Of a DNA stretch of 5,177 nt, positions 1-4,607 are shown in pieces. Made by a program: the position numbers and the translations under genes. Location of the stretch: contig QGUQ01000153.1 in assembly GCA_003242195.1 (NCBI GenBank), forward strand, positions 1 to 5,177, given 5' to 3'. Origin of the DNA: Bacillota bacterium. GTDB lineage: Bacteria; Bacillota; Sulfobacillia; Thermaerobacterales; Thermaerobacteraceae. Position 1 is the first letter of the stretch, and every line of letters starts with the position of its first letter. The notes under the pieces are model-generated. The model was given only the letters and a program-made list of their open reading frames with translations. It searched no databases and was not told the DNA's origin.

Positions 1-20
1 CAGCGGCCGCGCCGGCCCTT

Positions 21-30
21 TCGCATGCGA
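21..30. repeat. 10-bp perfect palindrome TCGCATGCGA
   Basis: TCGCATGCGA reads the same on both strands and lies 6 bp beyond the stop codon of the carbonic anhydrase-like gene. It is too short, and lacks a T-run, to be called a terminator. It could be chance or a small operator for a gene left of the window. The rest of positions 1-36 holds only GC-rich sequence, including GCGGCCGC, with no gene visible. Confidence 0.3.
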
Positions 31-36
31 CCGCCG

Positions 37-594
37 TCACGACGAGGACCCTGAACCCGCGGCACCCGGCGATTCCACTTCCGCGAGCTCCCGCAGGAAA
101 CGACGCGCGTTCTCGCGGTACCGGGCTGCCGCGGCGCGGAGGGCCTCCCGTTCCCCGGAGGTGAGGGAGCGGACAACCCGGGCGGGGATTCCCAACACCA
201 GGCTGCCCGGTGGGATCTCCCGGCCTTCGGGTACCAGGGCGCCGGCGCCCACCAGGCTGCCTCGCCCGACGCGCGCCCCGCTCAGGATCACGGCGCCCAT
301 GCCGATGAGGCATTCGTCCTCGATGGTGCACCCGTGGACGATGGCGCCGTGGCCGATGGTGACGTCGCGGCCCACGAGGCACGGCTGGCCGCGGTCCACG
401 TGGAGGACGGCGTTGTCCTGCACGTTGCTGCCGGCACCGAGGCGGATCTCGTCCAGATCGCCCCGCAAGACCGCGCCGAACCATACGCTGCTTTCCTCAC
501 CCAGGTACACCCGGCCGATCACCGCGGCACCGGGCGCCACGTAGGCGTCCGGCGCGATGCGGGGTACGTGCTCACCGAGGCGGTACACGGCCAC
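37..594 (-). CDS. gamma-class carbonic anhydrase family protein (hexapeptide-repeat, YrdA/YtoA/PaaY-like)
   Basis: The 185-residue protein is a left-handed beta-helix of hexapeptide repeats, from about residue 13 to 150, with a short C-terminal helix (about 152-175) and a GSGSSS tail. This is the usual length and layout of the cytoplasmic gamma-carbonic anhydrase-like family, which is trimeric with metal at subunit interfaces. The three family zinc ligands are visible as His65 (NAVLHVD), His82 and His87 (TIGHGAIVHG), with the RGD motif at 44-46 and Gln59-Asp60. The acidic loop with the proton-shuttle glutamate of archaeal Cam is absent, as in most short bacterial members, so CO2 hydration is possible but unproven. 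The start is GTG at 594 because GGAGGTGA lies 5 nt upstream. An ATG at 690 would add 32 residues unlike the family. It is transcribed divergently from the acetyltransferase gene. Family assignment is sure; substrate is not. Confidence 0.9.
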   Translation of the reverse strand: MAVYRLGEHVPRIAPDAYVAPGAAVIGRVYLGEESSVWFGAVLRGDLDEIRLGAGSNVQDNAVLHVDRGQPCLVGRDVTIGHGAIVHGCTIEDECLIGMGAVILSGARVGRGSLVGAGALVPEGREIPPGSLVLGIPARVVRSLTSGEREALRAAAARYRENARRFLRELAEVESPGAAGSGSSS

Positions 595-599
595 GCGTC

Positions 600-607
600 T
601 CACCTCC
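600..607 (-). promoter_or_regulatory. ribosome binding site deciding the GTG start of the carbonic anhydrase-like gene
   Basis: On the minus strand GGAGGTGA stands 5 nt before GTG at 594-592. It is a near-perfect anti-Shine-Dalgarno match, whereas the ATG at 690 sits in GC-rich sequence with no such match. It therefore fixes the start at 594. Confidence 0.75.
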
Positions 608-630
608 GGATTCGCAACGTGGAGCCTCCA

Positions 631-656
631 GCGGAAATCCGATACAATCGTACCGT
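631..656. promoter_or_regulatory. AT-richer island in the divergent intergenic region, possible promoter
   Basis: The 240-bp gap between the divergent genes (595-834) is GC-rich except here. On the plus strand TACAAT (643-648) is a 5/6 match to a -10 box, but the best -35 at 17 bp (TGGAGC) is poor. If used it would give the acetyltransferase mRNA a leader of about 180 nt. On the minus strand TACGAT (652-647) is a weaker -10 placed to serve the carbonic anhydrase-like gene, also without a good -35. CGAT-ACA-ATCG (640-650) forms a small inverted repeat. The remainder, 657-816, contains only GC-rich sequence with short inverted repeats such as CACC-GACC-GGTG at 743-754 and GGGT-C-ACCC at 762-770. 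I see no gene or RNA there. Confidence 0.25.
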
Positions 657-816
657 GCTGTGACGGCCACCGGCCCGCCAGCCGTGCCACGCGCGGCTTC
701 CCAACCGCCCGCGCCGGCGCCCGGTCGCGGGCGGGGGTGGCTCACCGACCGGTGGCCGGCGGGGTCACCCGGCAGAGGTCCCGGTCCCCAGGGTGGCCGG
801 GTGGCTACCGGTGACC

Positions 817-826
817 GGGGAGGAGG
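817..826 (+). promoter_or_regulatory. ribosome binding site of the GNAT gene
   Basis: GGGGAGGAGG ends 8 nt before ATG at 835. This selects that ATG over an in-frame GTG at 793, which would add 14 residues (VAGWLPVTGEEDRA) translated across the ribosome binding site itself. Confidence 0.75.
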
Positions 827-834
827 ATCGAGCC

Positions 835-1296
835 ATGTGGAGCGTGGAGGAGGCCCGGGCGGGTGACGCCGACGGCGTGCTGGAGGTGACGCGGCGCGCC
901 TTCTCCCTGTACCGAGACAAGTACGCCGTGCCGCCGGACCCGCTCCGGGAAACCATCGACGAGGTGCGGGCGGACATCGACCGCGGGGACGTCTGGGTCG
1001 CCCGGGACGGGGAGCGGGTGGTGGGCGCCGTGCGCGTGCGGGAGCGGGAGGGCGCCCACGAGATCTACGGCCTGGCGGTCGATCCCGACTACTCCCGGCT
1101 GGACGTGGGCGAGTCCCTCGTCCGGGCCGCGGAAGAGCGGCTGCGCCAGCGCGGGGCGCGCCGGATCCAGTTGTGCACGGGCCTCCGCGACGCGCCTGCC
1201 ATCGAGTTCTGGTACCGCTTCGGTTACCGGCCCTTCCGCCTCGAGCCGGACCCCCAACACGGCTACGACCGGGTGTGGTTCGAGAAGTCCCTGTGA
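835..1296 (+). CDS. GNAT-family N-acetyltransferase
   Basis: The 153-residue single-domain protein has the GNAT order. It shows an N-terminal strand and helix (VEEARAGDADGVLEVTRRAF, residues 4-23), central strands (VWVARDGERVVGAVRVRE, 53-70), motif A strand and helix (EIYGLAVDPDYSRLDVGESL, 76-95) and the motif B segment AIEFWYRFGYRP (122-133). These proteins transfer an acetyl group from acetyl-CoA to an amine; the acceptor cannot be told from sequence. The pyrophosphate-binding loop is degenerate: where the family has Q/R-x-x-G-x-G, this protein has SRLDVG (87-92), so the first glycine is Asp90. CoA binding may be altered, though many active GNATs deviate here. It precedes selD by 92 bp on the same strand and may be cotranscribed, but no functional link to selenium is known to me. 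The ATG is set by a strong ribosome binding site. Family is sure, substrate unknown. Confidence 0.88.
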   Translation: MWSVEEARAGDADGVLEVTRRAFSLYRDKYAVPPDPLRETIDEVRADIDRGDVWVARDGERVVGAVRVREREGAHEIYGLAVDPDYSRLDVGESLVRAAEERLRQRGARRIQLCTGLRDAPAIEFWYRFGYRPFRLEPDPQHGYDRVWFEKSL

Positions 1297-1310
1297 GTGC
1301 CGCGGCGACC

Positions 1311-1327
1311 GCCGGCGTGCCGCCGGC
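1311..1327 (+). other. GC stem-loop between the GNAT gene and selD
   Basis: GCCGGCG (1311-1317), loop TGC, CGCCGGC (1321-1327) form a perfect 7-bp stem 14 nt after the GNAT stop. No T-run follows, so it is unlikely to be an intrinsic terminator. It could protect or attenuate a shared transcript, or be chance in such GC-rich DNA. Confidence 0.3.
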
Positions 1328-1375
1328 CGCAGTGCCGTGCGGGGGTGTGCGAACCGGCCGGCCTGGCGGTGCAAA

Positions 1376-1383
1376 GGGGGGAG
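1376..1383 (+). promoter_or_regulatory. ribosome binding site of selD
   Basis: GGGGGGAG, preceded by AAA, ends 5 nt before ATG at 1389. It supports a start upstream of the in-frame TGA, and hence readthrough as selenocysteine. The GTG at 1515, where the uninterrupted frame would otherwise start, has no comparable signal. Confidence 0.7.
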
Positions 1384-1388
1384 ACGGG

Positions 1389-2435
1389 ATGGAGCGGCTG
1401 CGCCTGACGCAGCTGACCGGCAAGGCCGGCTGAGGGTGCAAGCTCGGCCCTGCCGAGCTGGCGCAGGTCCTGCGCCACCTGCCCCCTCAGAAGGAGCTGG
1501 ATCCCAACCTGCTGGTGGGTCTGGACAGCGGCGACGACGCGGGCGTCTACCGGCTGACGGGCGACCTCGCCCTGGTCCAGACGGTGGACTTCTTCACGCC
1601 CATCGTGGACGACCCGTACGCCTTCGGGCAGATCGCAGCGGCCAACGCCCTCAGCGACATCTACGCCATGGGTGCCCGGCCGCTGACGGCCCTCAACTTG
1701 GTGGGCTACTCGGTGGCCAAGTACGGGGCGGAGACCCTGGCGGCGATCCTGGCAGGCGGCGCCGACAAGGTGCGGGAGGCTGGCGCCGTCATCGTGGGCG
1801 GCCACACCATCGACGACGCCGAGCCCAAGTACGGCCTCGCCGTCACCGGGGTGGTGGAACCGGACCGGATCTGGACCAACGCGGGCGCCCGGCCGGGGGA
1901 CGTCCTCGTCCTGACCAAGCCCATCGGCGCCGGCGTGCTCAGCACGGCCCTCAAGCGGGGCCTGCTGTCGGACGAGCAGATCCGTCAGCTGGTGACCGTG
2001 CTGGGTACCCTGAACCGGGCGGCGGCCGAGGCCGGCCGCGAGGTCGACGTGCATGCCGCCACGGACGTCACAGGCTTTGGCTTGCTGGGGCATGCCAGCC
2101 ACATCGCCCGTGAGAGCGGCGTGGCCGTGGCCATCGAGGCCGCTGCCGTTCCGGTTCTGGACGGTGCGCGGGAGTTCGCGGCCCGGGACATCTTCCCGGG
2201 CGGGTCGCGGGCGAACCGGCGCCACTACGAGGCCTTCGTCACCTTCCGACGCGATTTGCCCGAACACGAGCGCATGTTGCTGTTCGACGCCATGACCTCG
2301 GGCGGGCTGCTGCTGGTGGTGCCGGCCGCTCAAGGCGAACGCCTCCTGGCCGGCCTGGAGGCCCGGGGCGTCGCCGGGGCCCGGATCATCGGCCGCGTCC
2401 TGGATGGGCCCGCCGGCAGGGTCTTCGTCGACTGA
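1389..2435 (+). CDS. selD: selenide, water dikinase (selenophosphate synthetase), selenocysteine-containing
   Basis: SelD makes selenophosphate from selenide and ATP, the selenium donor for selenocysteine and 2-selenouridine in tRNA. The cytosolic protein is 348 residues, the normal family length, if TGA at 1431-1433 is read as Sec15. The N-terminus LTGKAG-U-GCK aligns with the family motif that carries catalytic Cys/Sec17, Cys19 and Lys20 in E. coli; here these are Sec15, Cys17 and Lys18. Following family motifs are DSGDDAGV (46-53), TVDFFTP (65-71) and NALSDIYAMG (86-95), then GGHTIDD (137-143), TDVTGFGLLGH (225-235), FPGGSRAN (about 249-256) and MTSGGLLL near 282-289. All match ATP/Mg-binding SelD elements, so the protein looks intact. 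The frame is continuous from ATG 1389 through TGA to the stop at 2433-2435, with a good ribosome binding site. It follows a GNAT gene by 92 bp. Having Sec in SelD implies selA, selB and selC elsewhere in the genome. Confidence 0.95.
1431..1433 (+). other. in-frame TGA selenocysteine codon of selD
   Basis: TGA falls exactly at the position of the catalytic Cys/Sec of SelD, followed by GGG TGC AAG (Gly-Cys-Lys). SelD homology continues on both sides in the same frame. A nonsense mutation or frameshift would not be expected to land precisely on this residue with a SECIS-like hairpin behind it. Confidence 0.92.
1441..1459 (+). other. first hairpin after the Sec codon
   Basis: AGCTCGGC (1441-1448), loop CCT, GCCGAGCT (1452-1459) form a perfect 8-bp stem starting 7 nt after TGA. 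Its apex lacks a leading G, so it fits a bacterial SECIS less well than the next hairpin. It may assist by pausing the ribosome or compacting the spacer between TGA and the SECIS apex. It shares base 1459 with the next stem, so the two outermost pairs cannot both form. Confidence 0.5.
1459..1477 (+). promoter_or_regulatory. probable bacterial SECIS element of selD
   Basis: TGGCGCAG (1459-1466), loop GTC, CTGCGCCA (1470-1477) form a perfect 8-bp stem-loop within the selD coding region. The apex GCAGGUC resembles the SelB-binding apex of E. coli fdhF mRNA (GCAGGUCUGC, recalled). The apical loop begins 33 nt after TGA and starts with G, which fits the known bacterial SECIS rule of roughly 16-37 nt and a G in the first two loop bases. 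SelB bound to this hairpin would deliver Sec-tRNA to the ribosome paused at the TGA. Confidence 0.75.
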
Positions 2436-2444
2436 CTCCAGCGA

Positions 2445-2464
2445 GGGCCCTGCCGCGCGGGCCC
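2445..2464 (+). other. stem-loop shortly after selD
   Basis: GGGCCC (2445-2450), loop TGCCGCGC, GGGCCC (2459-2464) give a 6-bp GC stem 9 nt after the selD stop, without a T-run. It might define the mRNA 3' end or be chance. The rest of the 152-bp gap to the next gene shows no convincing promoter. Confidence 0.25.
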
Positions 2465-2574
2465 GCCGTACCCGACGCGCCCCCGGCCGGGCAACCGCGT
2501 CCGTGGGGCGCGGAGCCATTCCCCATACCCGTCCCCTCCGCGCCCGTCCGGGTGCCGGCCAGGAGCGGAGCGGC

Positions 2575-2581
2575 AGGAGAG
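2575..2581 (+). promoter_or_regulatory. ribosome binding site of the membrane-anchored protein gene
   Basis: AGGAGAG ends 6 nt before ATG at 2588. It favours that start over an ATG at 2552, which would put 12 extra residues (MPARSGAAGERS) before the natural membrane-anchor N-terminus. Confidence 0.65.
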
Positions 2582-2587
2582 CGGAGC

Positions 2588-3601
2588 ATGGAGCAGGCCG
2601 CAAGGATCACCCGTTACCGGCGTCCCGGACCCTTGGTGGCGGCCCTGACGCTGTTCGTGGCCGCCTTGCTCGTCCTGCCCTTGATCCTCCCGGCGCGTCC
2701 CAGCGCCGTGCCCGCCCGGGAGGCCGCCGAGAGCTTCTTCCGGGCGCGGCAAGCCGGCGACCTGCAGACCGCCCGGGGCTGGGTCGCCGCCTCCCTGGTT
2801 CGGGCCCGCTGGTGGCAAGGGCCCCACCCCCTGGGTACCGACGTCACCGGCTATCTCATCGGCCAGCCCCGAGTGGACCTGGCCGGTCGCGTCCACCTGC
2901 CGGTGACGTTGCATTTCGGTCGCGCCAGCCTGCCCTATGCCGCCCGCTTCTACCAGGACACCCTGTGGCTGGACACGCCGCGGGGAGCCCGCCTGGTGGG
3001 GGTGCGCAGCCGCCTGGAGGCGGAGGTGACGGCCAGGGAGGACGTCCTGCAGTGGCAGGAGCCGGGCCAGCCGGCACGGCCGGTCCTGGCCCTCGCCGAC
3101 CTGCCCGCCCGGGCGCGGCCGGCAGGCGGGCCCGCGGGCATCCAGGTTGTCACCGGCCGCGAGGGCTTCGGTCCTCTGGCCCTGGTCCCCGGCGGGCGGC
3201 GCATGCTGCTCACCACCTCGGGCACGCGGCCGCTGGTGGCCCTGTGGGACGAGGCGGCGGGCGGGCTCCAGGTCCTGGATGTACTCTTCCGCGCCCGTCC
3301 CCTTCAGTGGCAGACCGGTGCCGGCGGCCGCTATGCCGCCCTGGCGGTGGAAACCGCCGAAGGTGCCCGCACCTTCCTGGTCTACGACCTCCAGGAACGG
3401 GCGCTGATCCCGTCACGCCACCTCTGGATGTTTCCCGCCCAGGACTACCACCACGTACTGGCGGGGTGGGTGGAGGGAGGCCTCCTGTTCGACGTCCGGC
3501 GGCGGCCGGCGGCCCCGAGCCTGCTGGAGGGACCGTCGTCCCCCGGCGGGCGCTGGCAGCTCGACCTGCCGGCGGGCACCCTGCATCCCGCCGGGTCCTG
3601 A
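2588..3601 (+). CDS. uncharacterised membrane-anchored protein with NTF2-like and beta-propeller-like parts
   Basis: I do not recognise this 337-residue protein. A basic N-terminus (RITRYRR) is followed by one hydrophobic segment at about residues 15-35, then proline-rich sequence. This suggests a signal anchor with the bulk outside the membrane. Residues about 41-150 begin with a helix reading AAESFFRARQAGDLQTARGW, typical of NTF2/DUF4878-type domains, followed by beta strands. Residues about 165-300 contain repeated strand pairs such as GPLALVPGGRRMLLTTSG and GGRYAALAVETAEGARTFLVYD, resembling blades of a WD40/TolB-like propeller, but too few for a full ring. The protein contains no cysteine. 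It sits alone between selD and a regulator gene, with no obvious operon partner. The frame is well supported by length, ribosome binding site and codon-position GC bias. Domain assignments are inferred from local pattern only. Confidence 0.8.
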   Translation: MEQAARITRYRRPGPLVAALTLFVAALLVLPLILPARPSAVPAREAAESFFRARQAGDLQTARGWVAASLVRARWWQGPHPLGTDVTGYLIGQPRVDLAGRVHLPVTLHFGRASLPYAARFYQDTLWLDTPRGARLVGVRSRLEAEVTAREDVLQWQEPGQPARPVLALADLPARARPAGGPAGIQVVTGREGFGPLALVPGGRRMLLTTSGTRPLVALWDEAAGGLQVLDVLFRARPLQWQTGAGGRYAALAVETAEGARTFLVYDLQERALIPSRHLWMFPAQDYHHVLAGWVEGGLLFDVRRRPAAPSLLEGPSSPGGRWQLDLPAGTLHPAGS

Positions 3602-3837
3602 CCCGTCTACAAGGCTCAAGGCTCCGCCCACATCCCGCGCCGGGTCCGGCTCCGGCTCTCGGCCCGGATCCGGTCTCCTGATCCAGCCCCCCGATCCTGG
3701 CTCCGCACCCGTCCCGGACCCTGAAAGGCCCTTCCCCGCGCGTAGCCGCTTCCTGCCCGATTTAGGCGGCTTATCCGGTCCCGCCTGTGACTCTCTCTCG
3801 TAGGATGGGATGGAATGATTGGGTCCGCCGGGTGCCG

Positions 3838-3851
3838 GGCCCGCGCGGGCC
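3838..3851 (+). repeat. 14-bp perfect palindrome before the regulator gene
   Basis: GGCCCGCGCGGGCC is self-complementary over 14 bp and ends 4 bp before the GGGGGAG ribosome binding site. As RNA it could form a 5-bp stem with a GCGC loop, which might hamper ribosome access. As DNA it could be a protein binding site, including autoregulation by the dimeric regulator encoded downstream. Chance is a real alternative at this GC content. Confidence 0.35.
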
Positions 3852-3855
3852 GGGC

Positions 3856-3862
3856 GGGGGAG
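3856..3862 (+). promoter_or_regulatory. ribosome binding site of the LuxR-type regulator
   Basis: GGGGGAG ends 6 nt before GTG at 3869, and 15 nt before the in-frame ATG at 3878. GTG is therefore the better start. An ATG at 3815 would prepend 18 residues unlike any receiver domain and would translate through the palindrome. Confidence 0.65.
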
Positions 3863-3868
3863 TTGCGG

Positions 3869-4546
3869 GTGAAGACCATGCTGAACCTGGTAATTGCCAC
3901 AAGCCGGACGCTGGTCCGGGAAGGGCTGCAACGCATCCTCGAGGGAGCGCCCGACCTGCGCGTCGTCGGGCACGCCATGGCGGCCGAACCCCTACTGGAG
4001 AGGGTGCGCGAGCTGAGGCCCGATGTGGTCCTCCTGGACCTCAACCTGGCCGGTGAGCACGCGCACGATCTCGTCAGCCGGCTGGCCCGGCTGCCGCACC
4101 CGCCGGTTGTCGTGGGGATCACCGACCGGGCCGACCCCCAGGCCCTGCTGTCCCTGGTGCAGGCCGGGATCGGGGGCTACCTGCTGGCCAACCGGGAGGC
4201 GGCGGGACTGCCGGACGCCATTCGGGCCTGTACCGCCGGCGTGTTCGTCATCGATGCGGAGGTCGTGTGCGAGCTGGCCACAGACCTGCCGTTGCACCGC
4301 TACGTGCCGGGTCCGGAAGAACTGGAGCGGGCCAAGTCGCTGAGCGAGCGGGAACTGGAGGTGCTCAGCCGCATCGCCCGCGGTCGGACGACGGCCCAGG
4401 TGGCGGAGGAGCTGTTCATCAGTCCCAAGACGGTGCGTAACCACCTGAGCCACATCATGCAGAAGCTGGGCGTGCGCGACCGCACCCAGGCGGTCCTGTT
4501 CGCGCTGCGCGTCGGCCTGATCCGGCGCGACGACCTGGTCGGTTGA
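3869..4546 (+). CDS. NarL/FixJ-type transcriptional regulator with a degenerate receiver domain
   Basis: The 225-residue cytoplasmic protein has an N-terminal receiver-like domain (about 4-120) and a C-terminal LuxR helix-turn-helix (about 157-218). The latter contains LSERELEVLSRIARG and the recognition helix SPKTVRNHLSHIMQKLGV, both strongly typical. In the receiver, LVREGLQRIL (15-24), the phosphoacceptor Asp57 (VVLLDLNL) and Thr85 are kept. The paired acidic residues that bind magnesium are Thr11-Ser12 (IATSRTLVREGL), and the conserved lysine of YLLK is Ala107 (GYLLAN). Ordinary Asp phosphorylation is therefore unlikely, and the protein may respond to a ligand, a partner or its own concentration. 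No histidine kinase gene is adjacent, so it is an orphan. The linker (121-156) carries DAEVVCELATDLPL and a PGPEELERAK stretch. Family is sure; target genes are unknown. Confidence 0.92.
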   Translation: MKTMLNLVIATSRTLVREGLQRILEGAPDLRVVGHAMAAEPLLERVRELRPDVVLLDLNLAGEHAHDLVSRLARLPHPPVVVGITDRADPQALLSLVQAGIGGYLLANREAAGLPDAIRACTAGVFVIDAEVVCELATDLPLHRYVPGPEELERAKSLSERELEVLSRIARGRTTAQVAEELFISPKTVRNHLSHIMQKLGVRDRTQAVLFALRVGLIRRDDLVG

Positions 4547-4549
4547 AAC

Positions 4550-4571
4550 GGCTTCTGGCGAGGCCTTCCTT
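4550..4571 (+). terminator. weak intrinsic terminator candidate after the regulator gene
   Basis: GGCTTC (4550-4555), loop TGGC, GAGGCC (4560-4565) form a 6-bp stem with one G-U pair, followed by TTCCTT. It begins 3 nt after the stop and abuts the next promoter. The stem is short and the T-run broken, so efficiency would be low. Confidence 0.35.
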
Positions 4572-4598
4572 GACTCCGCCCGCGGCGGCTCCTAGAAT
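4570..4598 (+). promoter_or_regulatory. sigma-A (sigma-70) promoter of the Y-family-like gene
   Basis: TTGACT (4570-4575, 5/6) and TAGAAT (4593-4598, 5/6) are separated by exactly 17 bp, the best promoter in the window. Transcription would start near 4605, only a few bases before ATG at 4608, so the mRNA should be nearly leaderless. A LexA box lies immediately downstream. Confidence 0.8.
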
Positions 4599-4607
4599 GG
4601 AGTCACG

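Larger units (their letters stand above)
3602..3868. other. 267-bp GC-rich intergenic region
   Basis: No gene is supported here. It contains a tandem 7-bp repeat AAGGCTC (3611-3617, 3618-3624), the palindrome CCGGATCCGG (3664-3673), and a distant inverted pair GGGTCCGG (3642-3649) and CCGGACCC (3714-3721). A somewhat AT-richer stretch lies at 3760-3820. In that stretch GTGACT (3787-3792), 18 bp and TGGAAT (3811-3816) form a weak possible promoter for the regulator gene, at 4/6 and 4/6 matches. No intrinsic terminator with a T-run is visible after the upstream gene. Confidence 0.4.

Noticed and set aside
720..816. possible tRNA (for example selC) in the GC-rich gap before the GNAT gene
   Set aside because: No T-arm sequence, anticodon arm or CCA-ended acceptor stem could be assembled; only short inverted repeats are present.
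1431..1433. TGA as a nonsense mutation making selD a pseudogene
   Set aside because: It sits exactly at the known Sec/Cys position, is followed by a SECIS-like hairpin, and the rest of the frame is intact with all family motifs.
572..1441. 289-residue open frame on the minus strand across the GNAT gene
   Set aside because: It is extremely Pro/Arg-rich, antisense to a recognisable acetyltransferase, and typical of GC-driven spurious frames.
1515..2435. selD starting at GTG 1515
   Set aside because: It would lack the catalytic Sec/Cys and Lys and has no good ribosome binding site, whereas ATG 1389 with TGA as Sec restores the normal family length.
1263..2603. 446-residue open frame on the minus strand across selD
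   Set aside because: It is antisense to selD, has Arg/Gly/Ala/His/Gln-rich composition without a recognisable domain, and arises from high GC at third codon positions.
2404..3681. 425-residue open frame on the plus strand overlapping the membrane-anchored protein gene
   Set aside because: It is dominated by Pro, Gly, Arg and Ala with no domain or hydrophobic core, is out of frame with the better-supported gene, and has no strong ribosome binding site.
3642..3721. 8-bp inverted repeat GGGTCCGG / CCGGACCC as mobile element ends or a large hairpin
   Set aside because: There is no transposase or target duplication, the 64-bp loop is GC-rich and unstructured, and an 8-bp match is easily chance at this composition.
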